Assembly (NCBI RefSeq): GCF_963422355.1
Contig: NC_085089.1
Location: 5,690,279-5,754,278 of the forward strand
Source: Corticium candelabrum
Taxonomy: Eukaryota > Porifera > Homoscleromorpha > Homosclerophorida > Plakinidae
DNA: 64,000 nucleotides
Reading direction: 5' to 3'
In this document: in pieces, positions 32,100 through 43,529 of the stretch
Position numbering within the stretch: position 1 is the stretch's first letter
Layout: every line of letters starts with the position of its first letter
The notes under the pieces: model-generated
The model's input: the letters and a program-made list of their open reading frames with translations, nothing else
Told to the model about the DNA's origin: nothing
The model's database searches: none
Made by a program: the position numbers and the translations under genes

Positions 32100-34233
32100 C
32101 TACCTAATGATTTGCTTGCACTCCACCGTACTTTCTCCCCATGTTATTCTAGGTAACTCTATTTGAAGAGGTACCCGGGGTACTGTGCCTTTAGGTACGG
32201 TCTTTTGGCATACATCGCATGACTTGCAAAATCTGGTCACGTCGCTTTGGATCCCAGGCCACCAGAAGTCGTTGAGTATCCTGTCTCTCGTCTTTCTTAT
32301 ACCGAGGTGTCCACTCATCACCGACTCGTGTGCGATCTCCATAATCTGCTTGCGGAGTGTCTTCGGAACGATCACTTAACGTATCTGCTCTCTCATATTT
32401 ACTTTGGGGTGCTTATACAGTCGATACCACACGCCGTTTTTGGGTTCAAACGCCACTTCTTGGTATCCTTTCCTCTGTGTTCTGGTTTCGTCCCGGTACT
32501 TGTGTAGCGATGTTTCTTCCGATTGTAAACGCGACAGTTGTGCTTTGTCAATATCCATTCATTTCCTCCGAATGCTAGTCACTAACGGGTTGCTCCGGTC
32601 GGTCCTTTTCAAAGCCGCCCTGGTTAACGCACCGGCCTTCCACTGGTTCACTCTCGCATCGTTAGGATCTTTGGCTTCGGGGACGTTCCCGATGATGAGA
32701 TCATAAATTGCGTTGCGCGGGCACAGAGCCTCCACATCTCCTGTAAGGTATGGAGTGTCGATTTTTATCTTCGCTAATGGAACTTCTCTGACCGTACAGT
32801 CCGCTAACTTGATGAATCCAAACTTTCCCGTGTATTGATCTGCTTTGACCAGCTCTTGCTTTACCAATATGCCACTGCATCCCGTGTCTCTCAACGTTTG
32901 TACGACTCTGTCATCTACTTTTCTCTCACTGGCATCTCTCCATCCGTTGGAAATGCTCGGTTGCTGCAGGCGTTCTCTATATACGACACGTACGGTACCT
33001 CGGTACCGTCAGCGAGGACTAGAAATCCGTTTTGGCACGCGCTGGCATCTCCAATAGACATCCGCTTGTTTCATTGCCGGTGTCACTCGATAAACGACTG
33101 ATTGAGTTTCTGTTCTCCGATTCGCGTCCATCTCTATGATCTTTTGTCGCCCCCGCTCGATAAGGAGCCATCTGGCTGCTTTCCTGCCTCGAAGTACCGA
33201 CGGTGTTCCAAAGTCGTTGGCTTCGTGTCCAAGTTTCTGACATCTGAAGCATCGTCTCTTCCCTCAAAGTCGGCAGTCTACTGCTCTGTGGCCGGGCTTG
33301 TCACAAATATAGCAGCGGGATGAAGGTTTTCCCTCTCGTAACGCTCTCTCTCCAATTGAAGCCGTACCGGTACCATCACTAATCGTAGTCGGTTGACTGA
33401 TCGGAGCGTTCGACACTCTTCCGTTGGTGCGCCGTCAAGTAGCGATCGGCTGCGTTCGCGAGGTCTTCTAGGCTCGCTATCTCCCTCTCCTTCAGATGTA
33501 CCGCCAGATCTTTCGGGCACACTTCCAAAAACTGTTCTCTTAAGAACATGTTTGTGACCTCCTCGGCTGACTTGGGATCGCACTTCGAAAACATCATCCA
33601 CTTCTTCAGGTAGTTCTTAAGGCGGTGAATAAATTGATCGGGCTTCTCTGCTGGCTCCAGTCTGCTCTTTCTAAACTTATGCCGGTATCCATCTTCCGTC
33701 AGGTCGTATCTCTTCAAGAGGACCCCTTTAATTGTCTGTAATCAACGGCTGCCTCTTCCGATAATCGGGAATATACGTCTAGGGCCTTCCCAGACAACAA
33801 GGCACTCAAAGCGCCAGCCCATCGTTCGTCCTCCCATCTATTCGCTCTAGCAAATCTCTCGAATCTCAGTAGATAACTATCTAGTTCGTCCTTACCATAT
33901 TAAAAGGGTGCGATCTTGGGTAGTTTCGCTGCGCTAGTATGGTCTACTCTGTTGGGCGCGTCTTTAATTCTCGCCGCCTCCAGTTCAAACCTTTTTATTT
34001 CTAAGGCATGTTGTCGTTCTCTCCGCTGCAATCATTTCTCTCTCCGCTTCTTCGGCCTTGTCTTTTCTGGCCCTTTCTGCGGCTTCTTGTTCTTCTTTCT
34101 TTAATTCTCGTTTCTTTAATTCTCGTTCCTTTTGTCTCTCTTCTCTCTCAATCGTCTGTTGATCCGTCACGAATTGACGTAACTTCACTCCGGTCAACAC
34201 CATCTTCTCCCCACTCGTGACTAGTCGTTCCAT
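32100..34233 (-). pseudogene. Gypsy-class retroelement remnant, Gag-protease-integrase order (Gmr1-like)
   Basis: Read on the minus strand. A Gag with a long charged helix (QTIEREERQKERELKKREL, from ATG 34233) and a SCAN-like capsid segment (KRYDLTEDGYRHKFRKSRL, 33717-33379) are followed by decayed knuckles. A retropepsin-like region (DTGCSGILVKQEL, from about 32890) is next. After about 90 codons of linker in the same frame comes the integrase H2C2 zinc finger (HESVMSGHLGIRKTRD, then FCKSCDVCQK). No RT lies between protease and integrase. In-frame stops sit at 32559-32561 (TGA) and at the TAA before 32375, and the Gag frame is broken near 33380-33600 and 33720-33980. The element is truncated inside integrase at about 32160. 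Confidence 0.8.
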
Positions 34234-34699
34234 AACAAATTAATCTACGCTTTCACCTTTCGACTGTGTTGCGTCTTCTGTAATCCCGAATAGCTGCTTT
34301 CCTGCCTGAGCTCCCAGTTGTCGCGCGCGAGAATCTAAGAGCCTTCCGGCGTACACGGAAGACGACGTAGTTCGACTCGCAGTGAATGATTAAATTAATG
34401 TTACGGACTATATATGAGTACAATCGTGCACATACGCGCAAAAGCTCTTCAACACCACGTAACTGACAGTTTAATAATTATAACGGTAAGCACCAATTCT
34501 CTCTGTCCCTTCTGTCTGTTGTGCTTATGTCCTTCGTACAGACCTTCTCCGTCTGATTCTTCTTCTCTCTTCTCCTCTTTCTCTCCTCGCTCTCTCTTTT
34601 CTCCTCTCCTCTCCCGCTCTCGCTCACACTCCCGCTCACCGGCAACTGCAACTCTAATTGACTACTTCTAAAAATATCTTTAGCTCCTCCCCTGAATCC

Positions 34700-36108
34700 C
34701 TAGTTCCTTCCAAACTCCATATATGTGTGTGTAGAGATGTGAAATCTAGCATTGATAGCATGAACCCAGTCTGCAAGGGTATCCCTGACACGTTGTGCAT
34801 CATCATCAACTACATGTTGGTGAGGAGGACCTACAACATCATTGTTATAAGCAGCATCTTCGGGCAACCAGTCTTCTTCAAAGGGACAGTTGTGCCTCTC
34901 GCAAATATTGTGAAGAGCACAAGCAACTGTAGCTACTTGGCTCTCGAACTTCGGATTCTTGAGGTTGTTATTTGCTGTCACTTGCCATCGCCCTTTGAGT
35001 CTTCCAAAGCCTGTTCGACTACTCTCCTTGTTCGAATGACAGAATAATTAAAGCTCTTTTGTCTGCCAACATGATTGTCACCATCATAACATTTTTATGA
35101 CAGTCGAACTGAGGGAAAATGCTGCATCCGCAACCAGAAATGGCCTGATTGATAATCCTCCAATCATGTTTCGATGTACTGTAGACAATCAAACATCATT
35201 GTCTATATTTTGTTTCAGCTGACTGTTTCTGAATGTGTATGAGTCTCCAACAGACCCTGGCCGACCAGAGTTGACTGAAATAAATATTCCTCTGGCATCA
35301 ACACACCCCAGCACTATGATGCTATGAAATCTTTTGTAACAGTAATAGCTGTCTCCAACTTTGTTAGATTTTTTATTTGCATAACTGTCCCATCTAATGC
35401 TCCACTACACTGAGGCAAACAACAGAGTGCTTCAAAGTCAGCAATAACTTGGTCCAGTTCATCTCCAATGGGCAAACGAATAGAATCTGGAACTAGAAAC
35501 CGACGCAACACATACATTCCCTCGTGCACAATTGACACAATAGAGGGTTTTGCAACTCGGTAGATTATAGATAGTTCTGAAGATGTTGAATGAGCAAGCC
35601 ATTGTAGAGTAATTGCAAAGCAATTGTCTGCATTTATTGGTTTCCTCAAATTGGTGTATTGCTTTTGCAGACGCCAGGCGTATCGTCTAAATAGAAACCA
35701 GAATGTTGCTTTTGTGACTCTGTATCTGTCCAGATACTGTTTGTCTTCCCAATCAGGAAAAGCAAGCGCGTGTTTCCTCCACGTACCTTGCACATCTTTC
35801 TCCCAAAATCCAGCACCTCTAGGTGCTGTCCAAAATCGTCCCTGACGCCTGAGCTGCTTCAATAATTGCCACACATAGGGATTCATCAACATATCCATGC
35901 TGTGCAAAACAGAAGGCGGCATCAATTTCCTAGGAAACCCGGTCTTCACAGATGTATGTCGGAAACCATAGCGAAGAAAGTTATCATATGATGGTATCTC
36001 AGCTCGCGGTACGCCAGACGAGAACAGCAGGAAAACGATAAACCAGCGCTTACTATCTCTGCTTGTCGGCATCATGACACAAAGGCACAACAAATGAACC
36101 AATTGCAA
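34700..36108 (-). pseudogene. PIF/Harbinger (HARBI1-like) transposase, frameshifted
   Basis: An open N-terminal part (36108-35314) contains WRLQKQYTNLRKPINADN-type sequence and the first catalytic region CSGALDGTVMQIK. The frame then shifts; VGDSYYCYKRFHSII, GRPGSVGDSYTFRNSQL, PFLVADAAFSLSS (second Asp) and VVEQAFGRLKGRW (catalytic Glu) follow in other frames with stops (for example TGA at about 35190). The last part ATVACALHNICERHNCPFEED (34981-34700) is open. Similar proteins are the nuclease of Harbinger transposons. The upstream edge is cut by the 36117-37127 element. Confidence 0.85.
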
Positions 36109-36116
36109 AGTCTCCG

Positions 36117-37127
36117 TTCTCGCGTGGCCAGACGTTTGCGCACGGGGGAAGGGCGTGCGGGGAGGAGGAGACTGTAGTATGCTTGGATACAGTGGCCGGG
36201 TTTTGTTGGCGACGCCAGAATCTTGGCGTGACCAATCACGTTGCAGAACCGCAATTATGAGCGTAACTTAACTACCACGTCCGGGACTTCATGGCTTCAA
36301 TCGCTAAAATGTCGTACGATGAAGAGTCGATTTCACTTGCCATTCTGCTTGCAACTAAGTCTATGGGGTACCTCGAGCTTTCACCTTTACAGGAACATGT
36401 AGTGAAACACTTTGTAGGAGGTAGAGATGTTTTTATGTCCTTTCCCAAGGGCGGTGGCAAGTCGCTGTGCTACGATATCCTACCGCTTGTCGTACTTGCG
36501 TTTTTTAGTGTCAGGAAGATTGATACCAGACTCTTTGGCACGCCGTTTTACTGGAGAACGAGCTCAAGTTGAAGACGCTGACATCGGTATCAAACGCGCA
36601 CGTTCTGATGGTTCATATCACCCTCTACTCGCTGAACCTGAACATCTAGACCATGCAATTTCCCAACGGCGTTGACCTGCCCTCGCAAATCTGCCTCCTT
36701 CCTATTGAGCTCATCTCTTAGGGATTTCAACTTTTCTAACTTTCTTGCGCAAGGTCGACAGAGCCATTAAGATGTTCATTGCGAGAACTGTGCACTAAAC
36801 GGCGGGTCGCAGGTTTCGTAGTCGTTTTGCAAAGAACGCGATCCATCCAATCAGCCTTGTAATTCTGACATCCAGTCAACTACTTGCTGCGGAGGAGGAG
36901 CAGATCTCTGTCTGCGCTCAAGTTAATTAATTTACAGTTCACAATAGAAAATTGTAGGATGAAAAGGACACTTTCATATATGGTAACTACCTGTACTAGT
37001 CATTTTGCGCGGTAACAGCTAATCATGACGTCATGCATACCAGCTGCCAACAAAAACCCGGCCACTGTGTCCAGACGTTCTTCTCGCCCCTCCCTCCCGC
37101 GCGCGAACGTCTGGCCACGCGAGACTA
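36117..37127. mobile_element. TIR element carrying a helicase exon, 9-bp TSD (Pack-type)
   Basis: About 95-bp TIRs: the left end TTCTCGCGTGGCCAGACGTT and the right end, whose reverse complement is TAGTCTCGCGTGGCCAGACG, share an inner CAGTGGCCGGGTTTT...GTTGGC. The flanks are AAGTCTCCG (36108-36116) and AAGTCTCAG (37128-37136), an 8/9 match. The interior has no transposase but includes a RecQ-like helicase first-exon fragment. It inserted at the edge of the Harbinger pseudogene. The TAGTCTCGCG terminus is shared with 18078-18802. Confidence 0.75.
36291..36572 (+). pseudogene. RecQ-like helicase N-terminal fragment
   Basis: ATG at 36291 opens a 93-aa frame with a helicase start: LSPLQEHVVKHFVGGRDVFM, then a Walker A-like FPKGGGKSLCYDILPLVV. 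The usual form is LPTGSGKS, so Lys replaces Thr. After LPLVV the homology stops and the frame ends at 36572, so only the first exon-like part is present. It lies wholly inside the TIR element. Without the DEAD-box and helicase C domains it cannot unwind DNA. Confidence 0.65.
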
Positions 37128-37402
37128 AAGTCTCAGTAGGGCAAAAACCCTAGAATGAGTGTTGCAGACGTACGCGAAGGTGACAACAGCGACAATAGCA
37201 CCTTCCGACACTACAGAAACGCCCACGCAACGTAGGTATGTATATCAACGCCGACGTGAACGTGGGAGTCAACAACACGTTCACGTTTACAGTGGCGTTC
37301 ACGTTACGTTTAGCTACTTAGATAACGTCATGAGTAAAGCATGTGTGACCGCCCTAATGCAAACGTCGCCGCCAATGCTGACGTAGTGTGACCGGGGCAT
37401 AA

Positions 37403-38054
37403 AGCCTAGTTCACAATACGACGCTGACGTTGACGCTGACGATGACGCTGATGATGACGATGACGCTGGCGTGAGCGTCGTATTGTGAACATGTCAACGT
37501 CGACGACGTTCGTCACAGCGTTCGTCCAGCGTTCGTCCAGCGTTCTTGACGCTGGAGTTGACTCGAGTTCAACTCTAGCGTCGATTCCGGAAGAGTACCA
37601 ACGTAACCGGAAAACACGCGATTATACTTTCTACAAATCAAAGAACAGTCTTATCAAATCCCGGATTTCGCATGGAGGGTCTAATCGACAGCGTGCGGAG
37701 TTATCCGTGTCTTTGGCGCGTACATCTAAAATTCTCCCTGTTGCCGCCTTCGTTGAAAGATTGGTCTGACCCACATTTGCCGTTGTTGATATTCTCTAGC
37801 TCTACGCCTACGGCGACGAATGAGAAGTAGAAGAATTACAATTTCTTCGTCCATCTACGATACACACGTGGTGTTACAATAACGTGCGTTAGCATGCGCT
37901 CAACGCTCGAGTATCCAGACGTCTCCTGACGCTCACGGAAAAATATTGTGAATGGTACAACGTCATCGTCAGCGTCAGCGTCAGCGTCAATGTCAACGTC
38001 CAGCGTCATCGTCAGCGTCAACGTCAACGTCAGCGTCGTATTGTGAACTAGGCT
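37403..38054 (-). mobile_element. non-autonomous Harbinger element with GACGCT/GACGTT arrays, TAA TSD
   Basis: TIR AGCCTAGTTCACAATACGAC at both ends in inverted orientation, with TAA at 37400-37402 and 38055-38057 (the 3-bp target duplication of PIF/Harbinger). Both subterminal regions are arrays of hexamers such as GACGCT, GACGAT and GACGTT, inverted relative to each other (37420-37480 and 37965-38040). A remnant of transposase coding lies inside (37726-37854). Confidence 0.85.
37726..37854 (-). pseudogene. Harbinger transposase N-terminal remnant (42 aa)
   Basis: MDEEIVILLLLIRRRRRRAR, then RQMWVRPIFQRRRQQGEF and a stop. The WVRPIF...QQGEF string is the conserved beginning of many PIF/Harbinger transposases, after which a full-length protein would continue. 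Further codons are not recognisable in this frame. Confidence 0.65.
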
Positions 38055-38396
38055 TAAGACTGTAAGCGTGAGAGAAGAGACGCATGTTGGGACTTCTTTG
38101 CCGTGCCGTTTTGCTTCTGGTGTGTACGAGTTCTTCTCTAGCGACTAGTGTGATCTGGTCCGATTGTGTGTAGAGAAAGTTTGCTTTTGCTGTAGATGCT
38201 GGCGGAAATGTGTTTCGCCAACGACAAGAGTTGTCTCGTAACTAAGTTGTTCCAAGCAATACGTAAACAAAAATGACAGATGTAACCATGTCCTAACTCC
38301 TCTGCGATATGCGTCTAGGTGTCTAACTTGGCAGATAATGTGAAGGTGTACCGGAAAGCATTTAGTTACTTCCTTGCATGCTGGGAATGCCGCTTC

Positions 38397-38699
38397 TACT
38401 AACGTCCATTCCCGAATAGGAGAATACGTGGGAGCTGTGGTTAATAGTTAGGGAATTGAAGAGCAGAGATGGGCGTAGCTAATTACTGCTAGTGGAAGGC
38501 TAAGGAAGGCTAAGCGCGGGTCATACGGGAAGTTAGTAATTGTGTTGTAATAAGCACCAATCACCGTATTCATTAACAGAGCTGGAACCTCCTCCTTGTG
38601 AGCTTTCCAATGATGTTGGAATCAACTCGCTAGGAAGTCTGCTTCAGGAGATATGGGTTTTTCCCCACGTATTCTCCTATTGGGGAATGGACTTTAGTA
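38397..38699. mobile_element. MITE with about 36-bp TIRs
   Basis: TACTAACGTCCATTCCC... with AGGAGAATACGTGGG at the left matches, inverted, CCCACGTATTCTCCT...GGGGAATGGACTTTAGTA at the right. Non-coding interior of about 230 bp. Confidence 0.75.
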
Positions 38700-38957
38700 G
38701 TTTCGGATATCGTCTAGATTCGGACGCGAAATCGTTCAACGCAATTGTCTAAGTATGAAATATAGGGCAACGTGTAGACACTAGGCAACTATATTCTTGA
38801 TCCTGGTAACCTCTACCACGCCCTACCTTTAGAGACCAGGACAAACACCTCTAGTTTCGGATGGCCTCTCGTGTAGAGCTACCAAAGCAGCACAGAAACA
38901 AACCGAATCAATTTACTGCTGTAGCCTAGTGTCTTAGCTTCGACTCTAGGCCGTCTT

Positions 38958-39281
38958 TAGCCTCGAATTTCCAGACCAGAGAGAGCACGAAGCGCGCGAA
39001 CTCCCAAGTCGATACTAAAATGATTTCGGAAGTATTTAGCAATAGCGATGCTAAATGGTGTCTAACAGCGTAGGATCGTTTTACCTAGATCAACATATCA
39101 TTTGTAACGTGTAATTACTGGGTAATGACGTCGTGTGAAAACACCCTCTGATTCTAGGTGTAATCGCACGCGTTACTCCACCACGAAAGGCGAAGACGGC
39201 CTAGCCTCGAATTTCCAGACCAGAGAGAGCGCGAAGCGCGCGATCTCTAGTCTGGACCAAGTCGATACTAAAATGATTTCG
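38958..39281. repeat. two related TAGCCTCG... hairpin repeats
   Basis: 38958-39028 and 39202-39281 share TAGCCTCGAATTTCCAGACC, the palindromic GCGCGAAGCGCGCGA core and a trailing CCAAGTCGATACTAAAATG. The second copy keeps the closing arm TCTAGTCTGG, so it is the fuller fold-back. They resemble the TAG-CTCG/CCAGAC termini of other elements here. Confidence 0.7.
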
Positions 39282-40795
39282 AAAATAGCCTTCTAAGCCA
39301 ATCAGCTCCTACAACCCGAATCTCGGTTGTAAATTCTGATTGGCTTAGCAATAATTGGTTATGCTAAGTGCGCTAACGCTGATTGCGCGGGTGTGAAATC
39401 CGCGTGGGCGGCCAAGTGTACGCCAGAACACTGATTAGACTCTGCACGCACATATCTTAGTTTTAGTTTCAGTTCTTCGATATTTTCAAGCTTGAGGTGA
39501 CAGCTAGGACATGCACAACAGCGTCGCTAGACCATCACCTTTGACAACTGGTCGAGCGGTACAGTCTCGCCGGTCGAGCGGTTAGACTAGCTAGCGGTCT
39601 GTCGAAGAATCAAAGAGTCGTCTTTTCATGCCGTCCACCAAGATATCGCCGCACTCAGCTAGGTTAGCCTAGGTCAGTGTGAAAGCACCCAGAGTTGAGT
39701 GAAGTCACTCCCTGCCCGAAACGCGCAGGTTTGTCATTTCCCGAGCAAATTTAGACACTCTGTAAAGATTTTGAGCATAGAATCTCAACGCCTAGCGCTA
39801 AAAATCAACTCTAGGACAAGCTTCTACGTATACTTAGAGCCAATTTAGCATTAACTGTTTCAGATCCTGCAGCATAGTTAATTAAATAGGGCGTACGTTT
39901 GAACGTCTATGGAACAAAATTTCCCTATGTAGCAGAATCTTAGTGACTTACTACGCAATCTAGAGTAAAAGGTTCGAATTGCACAGTCTAAAGTAGGGTA
40001 TTCCCCTCTGTCATTGCCTAGACATCTACTAATGTCCGTTTCTCATGAGATAGTTAGGCCTTCTGTTACTGTACATTAGGATTAATTTTTTCTACCTTTC
40101 ATGCGGTATTTCCTACTGAGTTATAAGAAATCTAGATAGGACGCGTTTGGATACTTTTGCATGAGCGGCCATTTTAGATTCTTCGCACTCTACATAGACA
40201 GTCGCACTAGAAAACTCGTTTCTACCCCGGTGCATACACCTTGCTGTGTCTTTGCAAAATGTGGAGCATTTAATAATACTGCCAGTTTACAGGTTGCTCA
40301 TTTCCATGAGTGGCAAAAGTCTTGCACAGTCACAATTAACATTTCATTTTATCGATCGCGAATGAGCATGCTAAGAGCGAATGAGCATGCTAAGAACTGT
40401 ATACTGGCAACTCTTGGTCAATTAACTTGTGTTGAATTCATCACACTAACCTGCATCTCTTTTTACAAAATTCTTCTTTAATTAGATAGATAGATAGGAT
40501 CCATTATTAATTAAGTGCCATTTCTCAGCAAAACAATCAAGCTCTGGAAAAACTTGTTGAAACTGATAACTATTACATAACTGTCAATGACTGCCAACAG
40601 TAACTGTAACTGAGATTGTTGCATACCGCAACTGCATGATCTGTTGTATCTATGCATGCTAACAATAACAATAATTAATTGGCTTTCCGCTTCTGTTTGT
40701 CTGGGGCTACGATTTTTTAGCTTGGAACCACAATTTGCCCCATCACTGTGGAAATGGCAACCACGATCTCCAGGCCAGAAACACTGTCATGTGAG

Positions 40796-42543
40796 TTATA
40801 GAGAATTACACTATTTGCAAGCTGTGCATTTGGGCTAGCATCATTTACAAACGCCTTGGATGGCGAAGCTGCATGTCGTCTACATGTACGTACGTGAACG
40901 ACTTGGAGGCATTTAGGCAACCTCAGGAGGCGACAATAGGTTGCTCCCTTGATCTGGCGGTGCAACTAGTACACGTTGACAACACATGCAACTTCACTGA
41001 CATCGCCCAAAATGTGCATGATTTGTGGCAAACAGTCAATCTATTGCAAATGGACAACAAAACGGTTGTCTACAAATTTAAATAGTTGGATACAGATTAC
41101 TCTATCTAGACTCTATCATATTGCATGTTGGTGTACATGTACTGGAGAGTAAATAGAATGGTGATGTTGTTGTCTCTAGGCAGTGCAGCAATGAGTTCAA
41201 GTTTGGAAAACGAAAACAAACAGATGAGGACAGCAAACGAGCAGCTGAGGCAAAATCTGACAGCAGTATCTAATGCAACACAGGTCAATTAGGCATTTTG
41301 TACTCGGGTATTGTTGTTGTTGTTCTTGAGGGGAGTGGCAACGAGATATAAATTCATAGTCAAAGATAATTACCGAGGCAAATCCGAGATGATGCATGAT
41401 TATCTGCTGCCACTCACTTGTGGTTGAACAATTTCTATATCGTTACCCGTCGTCATATACAATAACTGATTGTATCGATTTTGAGTTACACACATGTAAT
41501 CAATCGTACACATGAAGCTATCGTGGTATCATGAGATGGGACTGGTTGGTTTGAGTCGTCCCACCTCTAGGCAAAGTTTGAACCCATACTGTATCAATTT
41601 TTAGTAGACAGAAATGAGTACTGTTGATCGAATCGGGTGAGTCTCGAGTTTTCTGTATGTTTGCATGGCCATGCATAGAGTCTACTAGTTTGCTGTTAAA
41701 CCAGCTAGTGTAATTGGTTAGCAAAAGGTACATCTGATCAAATAGTACGTCGTTGATTGCTGTATGTGCATGTGCCTATAGACGCTCGTGCTTGAGTGAT
41801 TTGTCTAGTCAGTTGCTGCTTCTCAATCAACAAGCTACAAGAGCACCTATCGGCTCTGTCCAAAATCCAGCACAATCATGCCAGAATCTTCTGGATACCG
41901 ACAAGCATGCACCCAGTGGTGAATACTGGATTCAACCTCAAGGGTCGAACAAAATGCAGGTCTATTGTGAGATGGATGTACGTGGAGGTGGATTCACATT
42001 TATCTCAACCCGGGCAGTGACTGCTAGTGCAACTTCATCAAGCATAAGTCAGCTGATGACCAACATGTCGTCTGTACTCTTTCGTTTTGTGACTGATAAG
42101 TTTGAGCAGTACTAATCATTTGTTGAGCAATTGGACAAGTTCAAAAACAAGTCCTTGTCTGTTGCACAAAACAGTTATGCTGGCTATACACAACCACTCA
42201 ACAAAGACACAATTGGTGCTTCAGGTTACCTATTTGTTGGCATACTCGACGCTGCTACAGCTGGAGTGAGAGGTGCAGAGCAGAGATACAAATCCAACGA
42301 TATTCCAATCAACTTTACCAACTGTGATGCCACTCCAAATTCATACAGTTGTCTCCACATTCATTTAGTGTACGGGCTGGCTTTTTCGATAGATGGCGTA
42401 CCTCCTCTACTGTAATACTAGCAAGTCTCGAGATGCCTCGAAAGTATTTCTTCTTTACTGAGATGCACTTTGGAGGCTGTGGTGTTTACTCCTCCAGTGA
42501 TAGTTGGAATTTCGTGACAGCATCTGCCGTTGGGGTTCGTTGA
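40796..42543 (+). pseudogene. coiled-coil/fibrinogen-like gene, copy C (decayed)
   Basis: Exon 1 (about 40796-41097) has lost the ATG (TTATAGAGA where B has TTATGGATG) and carries several indels; exon 2 is at about 41181-41283. Exon 3 (about 41822-42543) lacks the CTAGAACC acceptor context of A and B, has an in-frame TAA after KFEQY (42113-42115) and an internal deletion near 42345. The C-terminal codons PRKYFFFTEMHFGGCGVYS remain readable. Not functional as read. Confidence 0.85.
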
Positions 42544-43225
42544 TGCAGCAACAATTGCAACTTGTAATTTCAAATTGACACTAAAGCAGGTATGCAGTAA
42601 AAGAGAAGACACGCCTCAAATGACAATATTTCTAAAATTCGCTAGCTGTGGCAACTGCTTTATCTTAGAATAAATTAATCAAAACTGCATTGCATTGGCA
42701 TCTGGTCAAGTAAGTCCTGACGTCAGCAATTACGTTTTAGATGATTGTACTAGCGCAGTGAGCTAAAGATATAACACATGAATGCTTCATCGAATGCTTT
42801 TCAAACATTACCTGCTTGCTTCGAATCTCTCTTTAATTAATTAACTCCTACTCTCCACCCATGATGATCACGTGCAGAAAGCACTCTGGCGTACGAAGGC
42901 TGGCCTGTGTCTCAGAGGCATATCTAGTGATGTTGTGCTTCATTCATTGTGAATTGCAGTTCCGGATACGCTGCCGCAGCACACTACAACGCGGATGTAC
43001 AAGTCTAAATATTTAGTTCGGTACTGTACCGCCTTTCTTAGGCTCCTGGACCGGCTGGACACTCGGGCGGGAATACGTACGTTTGTTTAGAGTAGTGGTG
43101 ATGGCAGCAAATCCAGGACTGCAATCCACACTGACTGGTGCCAAGCATCTCTCTGCACGTAGTTTTTATTAATGTTTATCTGTTAGCGTTTGAAGTCTGG
43201 CGCTACAAGGCCTAGGACTTAATTA

Positions 43226-43528
43226 TTGTCGTTTGTTGCGAAGTCTTGTCTTGTAACTGCTGTTTGCTTTACCATTAGTACTATCATATACGTTCACTGT
43301 AGACAAGATCAGGACAGGAAGGTCATCGCCACAAGCGCTTTGTTGACAAACTTTCATAGTCTACTGCAACTTTAAATAATTAATTAACGTACAATTATTT
43401 TCTAGGAGCTTTACGAAGGCGTTATACGTGACTTGCAGCGTCAAAAACGCAAGGCCAAAAATGCAAGAATGTTAATTAAAGAGACGGAAAAACTTCGAAA
43501 GCCGTTGGAAAGATATCAGAATGCATAG
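43226..43528 (+). pseudogene. PET117 copy C, start codon lost
   Basis: Exon equivalents 43226-43321 and 43406-43528 keep an open frame through both parts (SCLVTAVCFTISTIIYVHC, then ELYEGVIRDLQRQKRKAKN), including the same GTCATC donor and TTTTCTAG acceptor as the intact copy. The ATG of copy B is TTG here and one extra codon is inserted near 43470. Expression from another start is possible but unproven. Confidence 0.7.
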
Positions 43529-43529
43529 C

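Larger units (their letters stand above)
38060..40795. other. intergenic repeats, no gene recognised
   Basis: Contains the MITE at 38397-38699, two related hairpins at 38958-39028 and 39202-39281, and from about 40240 the upstream part of duplication unit C. A 106-codon frame at 40161-40481 has no recognisable features and spans a 19-bp tandem duplication (near 40362-40400). I see no supported gene. Confidence 0.55.

Noticed and set aside
37836..38027. Asp-rich minus-strand frame (DIDADADADDD)
   Set aside because: It is a translation of the hexamer array of the Harbinger derivative, not a protein.
40161..40481. A 106-codon plus-strand frame in the upstream part of unit C
   Set aside because: No domain, signal, splice or homology evidence. 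The matching part of unit A does not keep the frame.
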